The notes beneath the pieces are model-generated. The model searched no databases. It was not told the DNA's origin and saw only the letters and a program-made list of their open reading frames with translations. Source: Anaeromyxobacter oryzae (GTDB lineage: Bacteria; Myxococcota; Myxococcia; Myxococcales; Anaeromyxobacteraceae). From it: a stretch of 64,000 nucleotides of DNA. The stretch is from positions 4,584,481 through 4,648,480 of the forward strand of contig NZ_AP025591.1 of assembly GCF_023169945.1 (NCBI RefSeq). Reading direction: 5' to 3'. A program made the position numbers and the translations under genes. Below, piece by piece: positions 16,363 to 24,411 of this stretch (position 1 is the stretch's first letter; each line of letters begins with the position of its first letter).

Positions 16363-16779
16363 ATGAAACGCATCCTGTGTTCGCTGCTCATCGCCGCCGT
16401 GCCGTGCGGCAGCCTCCTCGCCGATGCGCCGAAGTCGAAGAACGCCAAAGTGACTGTCGTCTACAACCACGAGCTGCCGAACGTGCCCGGCAAGAGCATC
16501 AAAGGTGTGCTCGTCGAATACGGGCCGGGCGGCTACTCGCCGGGCCACACGCATCCCAGATCCGCCTTCATCTACGCGACGGTGCTCGAGGGCTCGATCC
16601 GCAGTCAGGTCAATGACGGACCGGTGACGACATACCATGCGGGACAGAGCTTCTCCGAGCTGCCCGGCGACCGCCACGGTGTCAGCGCCAATGCCAGCGA
16701 GACGAAGCCGGCCAAGCTCCTCGCGGTGTTCGTGGTGGACACGAACGAGACGGAATTGACGACGCCATTCGGGAGCTGA
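16363..16779 (+). CDS. Secreted cupin-domain protein
   Basis: A 138-residue protein with signal peptide MKRILCSLLIAAVPCGSLLADA and a single cupin_2 beta-barrel. GYSPGHTHPRSAFIYATVLEG supplies the first metal-binding motif (two His plus a later residue) and GQSFSELPGDRHG the second. It is exported, so it acts in the periplasm. Small cupins of this kind bind a metal and may act on or sense small molecules; none is proven. ATG at 16363 follows AAGGAGAGG. It is second in the operon with the NmrA-like gene. A broken copy lies at 7341-7478. Confidence 0.85.
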   Translation: MKRILCSLLIAAVPCGSLLADAPKSKNAKVTVVYNHELPNVPGKSIKGVLVEYGPGGYSPGHTHPRSAFIYATVLEGSIRSQVNDGPVTTYHAGQSFSELPGDRHGVSANASETKPAKLLAVFVVDTNETELTTPFGS

Positions 16780-16825
16780 GGTCGGCAGCGGGTATCTGCC
16801 CGCCTTGAGATCGCCGCCCCGCGCC

Positions 16826-16841
16826 TGGCACGTGCGTCGCC
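16826..16841 (+). promoter_or_regulatory. Candidate sigma-54 promoter before the AraC-family gene
   Basis: TGGCACGTGCGTCGCC: the -24 box TGGCACG is perfect and GC is at the right distance, but the -12 box (TCGCC) is weak. No copy of the 26-bp element was seen near it, so this may be chance. Confidence 0.3.
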
Positions 16842-16962
16842 GCCCGCGTCTCTCCTGCCGCTGGAGCCGGAGGAGGGTAGCGGTCGCTCCACGTGGGGCC
16901 CTCGCCCGAAACAGCAAGGGGCGTCAAGCGTCGGCCAAGGGCGGTCCGTTAGTTTGCCCCTG

Positions 16963-17901
16963 ATGAAGCCCGAGACCCGATCCTTCTACGAGCTGGCCGT
17001 TCAGCGCGCGATCGAGCGGGTGGCCTCGGATCTCGACCAGGCGCTCGACCTCCAGGGCCTCGCGCGCGCTGCGGCGCTGTCGCCCTTCCACTTCCACCGC
17101 GTCTTCCGCGGGCTGGTGGGCGAGACCCCGCTCGAGCTGCTGCGACGGCTGAGGCTGGAGCGAGCCGCGTGGTACCTGCTGCACGCTGGTTCTTCGGTGA
17201 CCGACGTGGCGTTCGCCGCGGGCTACGAGACGCACGAGGCCTTCACGCGCGCGTTCCGCGCGCGCTATTCCTGCTCGCCGTCCGAGTTCAGGCAGCGGCG
17301 ACACGCCGAGGGTCCAGCCGGCGCCCATCCCACCCAGGTGGAGCTCGCCGCCCGGTCGGGAATCCACTTCCAGCCTGGGCAGGCGTCGATACCGTCCGTT
17401 CACCTCGACCAGATGGGACCCGCCTTGGAGGTCGAGCTGAAGGAGATGCCAGAGCTTCGCGTCGCGACCGTGCGGCATCTCGGCCCCTACAACCGGATCT
17501 CGGAGGCGTTCGCCCGTCTCGGCGAGCTGGCCGTCGCCGCGGAGCTCATCGGCCCGGACGCGGCGATGCTCGCCCTGTACCACGACGACCCCGAGATGAC
17601 GCCGGGGCCGGACCTCCGCTCGGACGCTGCCATCGTCGTCTCGCCCGGCTCCGTCGTGCCGGGAGGGATGCGCGTTCAGCGGATACCCGCGGGCCTCTAT
17701 GCCTGCACAGCGCACGTGGGCAGCTGCACGCAGCTGGGGGACGTCTGGGCTCGCTTCATGGGCGAGTGGCTCCCGCGGAGCGGGCATCGGATGGGCGAGG
17801 GAGCGAGCTACGAGCTCTACCGGAACAGGCCGAGCCAGGGGCCGGGGCAGGCGCAGGCCCCCGTCACCGAGCTCCACATCCAGCTCGCGAGGTCAGCGTG
17901 A
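16963..17901 (+). CDS. AraC-family regulator with GyrI-like effector domain
   Basis: A 312-residue regulator. Residues about 8-110 are an AraC double HTH (LSPFHFHRVFRGLVGETPLELLRRLRLERAA and then VTDVAFAAGYETHEAFTRAFR). Residues about 150-310 are a GyrI/Rob-like ligand-binding domain (VELKEMPELRVATVRHLGPYN, then ending ELHIQLAR). This architecture is that of the Rob/SoxS-type multidrug sensors. ATG at 16963 was chosen; a TTG at 16954 is in frame. Its stop overlaps the amidase ATG (TGATG), so the two are translationally coupled. Confidence 0.88.
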   Translation: MKPETRSFYELAVQRAIERVASDLDQALDLQGLARAAALSPFHFHRVFRGLVGETPLELLRRLRLERAAWYLLHAGSSVTDVAFAAGYETHEAFTRAFRARYSCSPSEFRQRRHAEGPAGAHPTQVELAARSGIHFQPGQASIPSVHLDQMGPALEVELKEMPELRVATVRHLGPYNRISEAFARLGELAVAAELIGPDAAMLALYHDDPEMTPGPDLRSDAAIVVSPGSVVPGGMRVQRIPAGLYACTAHVGSCTQLGDVWARFMGEWLPRSGHRMGEGASYELYRNRPSQGPGQAQAPVTELHIQLARSA

Positions 17902-19309
17902 TGCAACTCTCGGATCCTTCGACGGTGCAGCAGACCTCCCGGAACGCCGATCCCTGCTGGCTCTCGGCAAAGGAGCTGGCCAGGAGCATCGCGCGTCGCG
18001 AGCGGTCCGCCCGCGAGGTGCTCGAAGCGTATCTGGCGAGGATCGAGCGGTGGAACGCCGGGCTGAATGCGGTCGTGTCGCTCGACGTCGCAGCCGCCCG
18101 CGCGCAGGCCGACGATGCCGACCGGGCGCTCGCGCAGGGCTCGCCTCGAGGTCCGCTCCACGGGGTCCCCATCACACTCAAGGACGGCAACGACGTGGCC
18201 GGCCTGCGGACCACGCTGGGGACCGAGGTCTTCGACGTACGGCCGACGCCGACGGCACCGTCGCCGTGCGACTCCGGGCGGCGGGGGCGATCATCGTCGG
18301 CCACACCAACGTCGCGCCGTTCTTGGCCGACTACCAGAGCGCCAACGCCCTCTTCGGCCGCACCTCCAATCCGTGGAACCCCGGCCGGACGGCCGGGGGA
18401 TCGAGCGGTGGGGCCGCGGCGGCGGTCGCCGCCGGGATGACGCCGCTCGAGGTCGTCTCCGACCTGGGCGGTTCGAGCCGGCTGCCCGCCCACTTCTGCG
18501 GCGTCTACGCCCTCAAGCCGACCGAGCACCGTATCCCGATGACCGGGTTCTTCCGCCTCCCGCCGGGAGCACCGCGCTCGGTCCGGATCCTCTCGACGCT
18601 GGCGCCCATGGCGCGCGACCTCGACGATCTGGAGCTCGCGCTGTCGCTCCTCGCCGGCCCCGACGGGCTCGACACCGACGTGGCGCCCATCCCGCTGGAG
18701 CGGGCGCCTGTGGCCGGGCTGGCCGGCCTGCGGATCGCTTACGCCACGACGGTCCCCGGAGCCGTCGTGGCGAGCTCGCTGAGGAAGCACGTCGAGCAGG
18801 TGGCGACCCTGGCCGCGAGGGCGGGGGCCCGGGTGGAGGAGCGGCTCCCCAGCTGCGACTGGGACGGCGCGAACCTGCTCGTCCGCGAGCTCATCTCGGC
18901 CATCACCGCCGAGCGATGCGGCGAGGAGCTGGCCTGGTACTTCGCCGCGCTCGATCGGCGCGACCGCTTCATCACCGCCTGGGAGGCGTTCTTCCGCGAC
19001 TTCGACGCGCTGCTCTTGCCGCCCAGCATGACCACCGCCTTCCCTCACTGCGAGCCGGGCACGCCTCTCCCGGTCGACGGCAAGCTCGCGGACTACTTCG
19101 GCCACGGAGCGGTGCTGGCCATGGCCAACCTGGCCGACCTCCCCGCGCTCGTCGCGCCGGCGGGTCGCGACGAGGACGGGCTGCCCATCGGCGTGCAGAT
19201 CGTGGGGCCCAGGTGGTCCGAGATGCGCATCCTCGCCATCGCCCGTGCGCTCCTGAACGCCCAGGTCCTGCCCGGCTTCGCGCCGCCACCCGGGTATCGT
19301 CAGGACTGA
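17901..19309 (+). pseudogene. Amidase-signature enzyme with a single frameshift
   Basis: The first frame (from 17901) gives about 115 residues of amidase N-terminus with the catalytic Lys in PITLKDGNDVAG. Near 18240-18255 the coding frame shifts by one base and continues to 19309 with DADGTVAVRLRAAGAIIVGHTNVAPF, then AGGSSGGAAAA (cis-Ser) and LGGSSRLPA (nucleophile Ser). Put together it is a full-length, otherwise normal enzyme of about 470 residues. It may be a true recent mutation or a base error in the assembly. Upstream it overlaps the AraC/GyrI gene by TGATG. Confidence 0.8.
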
Positions 19310-19366
19310 CCCCCTGTCGACGCGGACCATCTCCTGGTCCGGCGTGAGCACCCACGCGCTGTGGCG

Positions 19367-20566
19367 TCACGCTCTGCCGTTCGTCGGACGTCCGAGCCGC
19401 GCCGCGCGCAGCAGCAGGTAGTCCCGCTCGGCCGCGCTGTCCGTCAGCGCGGCCGCCTTCCGGAAGTATTTCGCGGCGGCGTCCCGTTGCCCGGCCCGCT
19501 CCAGAAGGTGCGCGCGGACCGCGGCGGTGCGGTGGTGGCCGGCAAGCTCTGGCAGCGCGTCCACCTCCTTCAGCCCCGCCTCGGCCCCGTGCACCATGGC
19601 GACCGCCACGGCGTGATTCAGCGCCACCATCGGGTTGCCGTCGATCCGCCGCAGCAGCCCATACAGCCCGAGGATCCGCGTCCAGTCCGTGTCTTCGGCG
19701 CGCGAGGCCTCCACGTGCGCGGCGGCGATGGACGCCTGCAGTTGGTACACGCCCACCCTCCCTTTCGACAGCGCGGCGGTGAGCAGGCGCACGCCTTGGC
19801 TGATGAGCGCCCGGTCCCACCTTGACCGGTCCTGTTCGTCCAGCGGGATCAGCTCGCCGCTGGGCCCGGTGCGGGCGGCACGTCGCGCATCGGTGAGCAG
19901 CATCAGCGACAGGAGCCCGGCCACCTCCGGCTCTTCCGGCGACACCGCCTCGAGCATGCGGGTGAGCCGGATGGCCTCCAGGGCGAGGTCCGGCCGCTGC
20001 AGCTCCGGACCGGCACTCGCGGTGTAACCCTCGTTGAACATCAGGTAGAGCACGTGCATCACCTCCGAGAGCCGGTCAGCGGAAGCGGCGAGCGGGGTGC
20101 CCGACCGTTGGATCGTCTCCTTCGCGCGGCTGATGCGCTGGCCCATCGTCGCCTCCGGCACCAGGAACGCGCGCGCAATCTCCTGCGTGGTTAGCCCGCC
20201 CACCGCCCGCGCGGTGAGCGCGATGGCCGACGCCGCCGTGAGCGCGGGGTGGCAGCACAAGAAGAGCAGCTCCAGCGTGTCGTCCCGCGCCGGGGCAGCC
20301 TCGCCAACGAGCGGCCTGAGCGCAAAGACCTGCTCTTCGCGCCTCCGCCGTGCGCCGTCCGAGCGCAGGTGGTCCGCCAGCCTCCGCTGCGCCACCTGCA
20401 GTACCCACGCGCGCGGGTTCTCGGGGATGCCCTGCGCCTTCCACTGCACTGCCGCCGCGATGAGCGCCTCCTGCACCGCGTCCTCAGCGAGCGTGAAATC
20501 CCGTTCGCGGCGCAGCAACACTGCCAGCACCTGCGGCCCCAGCTCTTTCAAGAGCGCTTCGTGCAT
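19367..20566 (-). CDS. ECF sigma factor with long C-terminal TPR-like extension (ECF42-type)
   Basis: A 399-residue sigma factor. Sigma-2 is at about 10-75 (DAVQEALIAAAVQW, then NPRAWVLQVAQRRLADHLRSD), sigma-4 at about 105-165 (LTTQEIARAFLVPEATMGQRISRAK), followed by a 230-residue helical DUF6596/TPR-like region with MHVLYLMFNEGYTAS. No anti-sigma gene is adjacent; in this group the C-terminal part is thought to control activity. The start ATG at 20566 abuts the stop of the YCII gene, so translation is coupled. The typical genomic partner of ECF42 is a DGPF/YCII protein, and one is present. Confidence 0.9.
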   Translation of the reverse strand: MHEALLKELGPQVLAVLLRRERDFTLAEDAVQEALIAAAVQWKAQGIPENPRAWVLQVAQRRLADHLRSDGARRRREEQVFALRPLVGEAAPARDDTLELLFLCCHPALTAASAIALTARAVGGLTTQEIARAFLVPEATMGQRISRAKETIQRSGTPLAASADRLSEVMHVLYLMFNEGYTASAGPELQRPDLALEAIRLTRMLEAVSPEEPEVAGLLSLMLLTDARRAARTGPSGELIPLDEQDRSRWDRALISQGVRLLTAALSKGRVGVYQLQASIAAAHVEASRAEDTDWTRILGLYGLLRRIDGNPMVALNHAVAVAMVHGAEAGLKEVDALPELAGHHRTAAVRAHLLERAGQRDAAAKYFRKAAALTDSAAERDYLLLRAARLGRPTNGRA

Positions 20567-20962
20567 CTACAGGAGGTCTTTGGCCGGGCTGGTCATCACC
20601 TGCCGCACCTCGATGGCCATGTTGAGGGGCTGGCCGCCCGGACCCGGCGCGGCGGACGCCTCCGCCGCTAGCTCGTACGCCCGCTCCGGGCTCTCCACGT
20701 CCACCACCCAGAAGCCGGCGAGGAACTCCTTCGTCTCCGGGAACACGCCGTCGGTGACGGGCCGCCCGTCCTTCCCGGCGCGCACCCACTTCGCTTGGTC
20801 CGGGGCGGTGAGCGCCTCGATGCCGACCAGCTCTCCGGATTCGACGAGCTTCTGGTTGAAGCGGCGAAGGAACGCGAAGTGCGCCTGCAGGTCTTCTTCG
20901 GGCCACGTGTGCATCTGGTACGCCGTCTGGCCGGGGACGTTCATCATCAGGAGGTATCTCAA
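20567..20962 (-). CDS. YCII/DGPF-related protein
   Basis: A 131-residue protein opening (TTG start) with RYLLMMNVPGQTAY and containing the family core PVTDGVFPETKEFLAGFWVVDVESPERAYELA. The classic DGPF motif reads DGVF here. TTG at 20962 is favoured because GAGGAGAG lies eight bases upstream and homologs begin at this point. It is sandwiched between the RibD-like gene (12-bp gap) and the ECF sigma gene (0-bp gap), so it is a co-expressed ECF42 partner. Molecular role unknown. Confidence 0.85.
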   Translation of the reverse strand: MRYLLMMNVPGQTAYQMHTWPEEDLQAHFAFLRRFNQKLVESGELVGIEALTAPDQAKWVRAGKDGRPVTDGVFPETKEFLAGFWVVDVESPERAYELAAEASAAPGPGGQPLNMAIEVRQVMTSPAKDLL

Positions 20963-20973
20963 GGGGGCTCTCC

Positions 20974-21549
20974 TCATGCCCGAGCGTACGTCGCCAGCAA
21001 TGCGCCGGTGCTGGTGAGTTGTCCTTCCACCAGCCGGAACGGCCGCCGCACGCCGTCGTCCCGGAACGCGCGCTTTCCGCCGCCCAGCAGCACGGGGTCG
21101 ACGATCAACCGCAGCTCGTCCACGAGGTCGAGCGCGAACAGTGCCTGCACCAGCGCGGAGCTGCCGATGCACAGCAGGTCCCCGCCGTCTCCGTCCTTCA
21201 GCGCTGCCAGGCTGCCTTCGATGACCCGCGCGTTGTTCCAGGGCAGCTCGCCCTTCAACGTCCGGCTGGCCACGTACTTCGGCCGCTCGTTCAACGGCCG
21301 CGACAGCACCTCCTCGTCCTTCGGCGCGCCCGGCCAGTACGCCGCGAAGGTCTCGTAGGTGCGGCGGCCAAACAGGTACCCGCCCGCCCCTTCGAGGGTC
21401 TGCGCCACCCACTTCATGGCTACCGGCTCGAAGTACGGCAGATGCCATCCCCCGTGCTTGAACCCGCCGCTGGGGTCTTCGTTCGCGTAGGCCGGCGCCT
21501 GCACCACGCCGTCCAGGCTCATCCACTCCGTCACGATGATCTTCCGCAT
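20974..21549 (-). CDS. Dihydrofolate-reductase-like RibD_C-domain protein
   Basis: A 191-residue protein of the RibD C-terminal/DHFR-like fold: MRKIIVTEWMSLDGVVQAP at the N-terminus, GGYLFGRRTYETFAAYWP in the middle, and DLLCIGSSALVQALFALDLVDELRLIVDPVLLGGGKRAF near the end. These stand-alone proteins are predicted NADPH-dependent reductases of unknown substrate. ATG at 21549 follows AAAGGAG. It is first in a three-gene minus-strand operon RibD-like, YCII, ECF sigma. Confidence 0.9.
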   Translation of the reverse strand: MRKIIVTEWMSLDGVVQAPAYANEDPSGGFKHGGWHLPYFEPVAMKWVAQTLEGAGGYLFGRRTYETFAAYWPGAPKDEEVLSRPLNERPKYVASRTLKGELPWNNARVIEGSLAALKDGDGGDLLCIGSSALVQALFALDLVDELRLIVDPVLLGGGKRAFRDDGVRRPFRLVEGQLTSTGALLATYARA

Positions 21550-21776
21550 GTCCTGCTCCTTTCACCCTCGAGTCGGAGCCGGCAGCCGGATTTCGACATT
21601 CCATTATTGGGGCATCTTCCGCCGCCACGCCTCTTGCTTCCCCCGGTGACGCCGGGCGGCGAGCTCAAGCGCCGCAAGGAGCTTGCCCAGAGGTGCCGCT
21701 GTGGTCGATGTCACTTGCCGACTGATCGCCCCTTGCCCGGACTCGTACCCACAATCCGGGTAAGCTTGGCGCCACC

Positions 21777-22448
21777 ATGCGACCGCTCCGGCTGATCATC
21801 ATGCTCTTCGCCGCGAGCTGCGTTCGGCAGCATCAGGACGGATCGAGCGGCGCGGGGCGCGCCGCGACCGCGGGGGATGAGATGACGATGTACGAGCTCG
21901 ACCAGGCCGAGGCGCCATGGGGTGACTACGGCGCCATCCTCGTTCACGGCATGTCAGGGCATCTGGGCCGGAGCGGTGGGCGCATTCAGCTCGAACGGAC
22001 CGGGCCGTTCATCCCGCCGGTGACGTTGCCCGGCCTCGGGGACGTGATCGTGACGGACAAGGTTCGCCGAGCCCTGGGGAGAGAGGTCCCCGGCCTCGTG
22101 TTTCGGCCGGTGGAGAAGGCCCGCATCGTGCGCCTCGACTGGCACACTTGGGACCGAACGGCAGACGAGCCTCCGCAGTATCCGCAGACCGGCGAACCCG
22201 AGGACTACATTCTGGAGCGGCAGCACGATGCGGCTATCGCCGAGCAGCTCGGTCCGCTTTGGGAGCTGGTGCCCGCCGTCGTTCCGTCGATTCAAGTGGA
22301 GGGCGGCAGATTCAACGACGCCGTCTACGATGGGGAGGACTTCGTCCGGGCGGACCCTCGGGCCGGCGTGAATTTCGTCTCGGCGAGGCTGATGAAGGCG
22401 ATGTCCGCCGTCGCCGCGGGGTGGATCACCTTCCGGCCGGCGCGGTGA
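21777..22448 (+). CDS. Hypothetical lipoprotein
   Basis: A 223-residue protein with an N-terminal hydrophobic stretch and lipobox-like FAASC (MRPLRLIIMLFAASC), so probably a lipoprotein. The body contains QLERTGPFIPPVTLPGLGDVIV and RIVRLDWHTWDR, with RADPRAGVNFVSARLMKAM near the end. It reminds me of myxobacterial paralogous families that include contact-dependent toxin immunity proteins, but the double-CXXCG motif of one such family is absent and I cannot assign it. It stands between the divergent RibD-like operon and a YCII-ECF pair. Confidence 0.6.
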   Translation: MRPLRLIIMLFAASCVRQHQDGSSGAGRAATAGDEMTMYELDQAEAPWGDYGAILVHGMSGHLGRSGGRIQLERTGPFIPPVTLPGLGDVIVTDKVRRALGREVPGLVFRPVEKARIVRLDWHTWDRTADEPPQYPQTGEPEDYILERQHDAAIAEQLGPLWELVPAVVPSIQVEGGRFNDAVYDGEDFVRADPRAGVNFVSARLMKAMSAVAAGWITFRPAR

Positions 22449-22828
22449 ACGCGGCGAAGCGTCCCGGATGCTCAGCGCATACGACGACACGCTCCCGTAC
22501 CGCCTGGCGTTCGGGGTCACGGACCGAGGATGACGGCAAGCGCGGTACTGCCGTCCAATGTGACTTCAACTGGGAATTCGCTCGCGCCAGATGGCCTACC
22601 AGCCGGCCGAGCGGACCAGGCTCTGGTTCAGGCGATGTCGAGATGACTCGCTGCTCGCTCTTGCCTCGCGGACGAGTCAACCCCGTGGGGCCGAGCCGCT
22701 CATGGAGGTGGACGCCTGGCACCCGGAGTTTCCGGTGCGAGAAATGAGCAAGGGGGTGTCCATTCGAGGATCTCCCGACGTCATCCGATCAGACCTGCGA
22801 TGGAGCGGGTCATTCAGGAGGTCCGACG
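22449..22828. other. Intergenic, no supported gene
   Basis: 380 bp between the lipoprotein and the YCII gene. No frame here carries a recognisable domain. Base 22800 onward supplies CAGGAGG, the ribosome site for the YCII gene. Confidence 0.4.
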
Positions 22829-23164
22829 ATGAAGTTCCTGTTTCTCTACCGAAAGTCACCCGATCCGCGCGATCAGCCCTCTCCCGCCGACATGCAGGCT
22901 GGATACATGCAGTGGAAGTCCTGGATGGCCAAGCACACGAAGGAAATCCTCGAACAGCCCCCTGCGCGCTCGGGCCCGAAGCCGGGCGGCACATCGGCAG
23001 TGTGCAAGGCCGGCGCGGTGACGGACGGACCATACGTCGAAGGCAAGGAGATCGTCGCGGGCTGGTCGTTCATCGAGGCCGAGTCGCTCGCGCGTGCGGT
23101 CGGGATCGCCAAGGAGGTCCCCATGTTCACGAGCGTCGAGATCATCGAGATCACGACGTTCTGA
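22829..23164 (+). CDS. YCII-related protein
   Basis: A 111-residue protein: MKFLFLYRKSPDP start, conserved QWKSWMAKH helix and AVTDGPYVEGKEIVAGWSFIEAES (DGPY in place of DGPF). ATG at 22829 follows CAGGAGGTCC. Its stop is one base before the start of the next gene, an ECF sigma factor, so they form a tight pair. The family is small, dimeric and of unknown biochemical role; the fixed link with ECF42-type sigma factors suggests it is made or sensed in the same response. Confidence 0.88.
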   Translation: MKFLFLYRKSPDPRDQPSPADMQAGYMQWKSWMAKHTKEILEQPPARSGPKPGGTSAVCKAGAVTDGPYVEGKEIVAGWSFIEAESLARAVGIAKEVPMFTSVEIIEITTF

Positions 23165-23165
23165 T

Positions 23166-24392
23166 ATGACGACGCCCGAGCTTCCAGAGCATTGGTTCCG
23201 CCGGGAGCTCGGGCGCCTGGTCTCCATTCTCTTGCGCCGCTTCGGCGTCGATCGCATGGAGCTCTGCGAAGACGCCGCGCAGACCGCCCTCCTCCAAGCG
23301 ACGCAATCGTGGTCGTCGAAGCTGCCCGACAATCCAGGGGCGTGGCTCTATCGGGTCGCGCACAACTACGTGCTGGACGAGCTTCGTCGCGAGAAGCGAG
23401 ACGAGCGCTACCTCGCCGAAGTCCACGCCGACTATGCGCAGCAAGAGGTCCACGACGACGTGCTTCGGCTGCTCTTCGTCTGCGCCGATCCTGCGATCCC
23501 GCCCGAGTCGCGGCTCGTGCTCGCGCTGAAGACACTCTGCGGCTTCAGCACCGAGGAGATCGCGCTTCGGTTGTTCCAGAGCGAAGACGCCGTTCACAAG
23601 CGATTGCAGCGCGCCCGCGCTCGGCTACGCGAGCACGCGGAGGTGCAGAGCATCGATCCGGAGCGTGTGCATGGCGTCCTTCACATGCTCTATCTGCTCT
23701 TCAATGAGGGCTACAGCTCCGCGCAGCCCGATCGTGTGATCCGCCGCGAGCTCTGCGACGAAGCGCTTCGATTGGCGCTCATGCTGAGGGAAGATCCATC
23801 GGGAGCGCTCCCGGAGACGGACGCGCTCGTTGCGCTCATGTGCTTTCACGCGGCGCGCTTCGACGCTCGCGTGGACGGATGCGGAGGCCTCTTGCTCCTC
23901 GAAGAGCAGGATCGCTCGCTTTGGGATCGCGAGCTCGTCCAGCGCGGGCTCGATCATCTCATGCGATCCGCGCGCGGCGAGGCGGTATCGCGTTATCACG
24001 TCGAAGCGGGCATTGCGGCGCAGCACTGCCTCGCGCCCTCGTATGCCGAGACCAACTGGGAGGAGATCGTTCGGCTCTACGAGGTGCTCGAGCGCGTCGC
24101 TCCGTCGCCGCTCAACGTCCTGAATCGCGCGATCGCGCTGGCCGAATGGAAGGGACCCGACGTGGGCCTCGCCGCGCTCGAGGCGTTCGAGGCGCCGGGT
24201 TGGCTCCTTGGTTTCTACTTGTGGGATGCGACGCTCGGCGAGCTTCATCGAAGGTGCGGGCATCGCGATCGCGCGCTCATGCACACGAAGCGCGCCCTTG
24301 CGGCCGCACCGACGATTCCCGAGAAAGCCCTGCTCGAACGGCGCCTGAACGAGATCTCCGCCGAGGAATCGGCCCCGTCAGGAAAAAGATAG
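23166..24392 (+). CDS. ECF sigma factor with long C-terminal extension (second YCII-linked copy)
   Basis: A 408-residue sigma factor. Sigma-2 (CEDAAQTALLQATQSW, then NPGAWLYRVAHNYVLDELRREKRDE) and sigma-4 (FSTEEIALRLFQSEDAVHKRLQRARARLR) are followed by a helical extension containing LHMLYLLFNEGYSS, LLEEQDRSLWDR and a C-terminal TPR-like repeat. It is the same general type as the factor at 19367 but clearly a different subfamily. It is translationally coupled to the upstream YCII gene (stop TGA, one base, ATG). It converges with the PD40 lipoprotein gene, whose stop lies 20 bp away. Confidence 0.9.
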   Translation: MTTPELPEHWFRRELGRLVSILLRRFGVDRMELCEDAAQTALLQATQSWSSKLPDNPGAWLYRVAHNYVLDELRREKRDERYLAEVHADYAQQEVHDDVLRLLFVCADPAIPPESRLVLALKTLCGFSTEEIALRLFQSEDAVHKRLQRARARLREHAEVQSIDPERVHGVLHMLYLLFNEGYSSAQPDRVIRRELCDEALRLALMLREDPSGALPETDALVALMCFHAARFDARVDGCGGLLLLEEQDRSLWDRELVQRGLDHLMRSARGEAVSRYHVEAGIAAQHCLAPSYAETNWEEIVRLYEVLERVAPSPLNVLNRAIALAEWKGPDVGLAALEAFEAPGWLLGFYLWDATLGELHRRCGHRDRALMHTKRALAAAPTIPEKALLERRLNEISAEESAPSGKR

Positions 24393-24411
24393 TGGGCGAC
24401 GCGTCAGGCGT

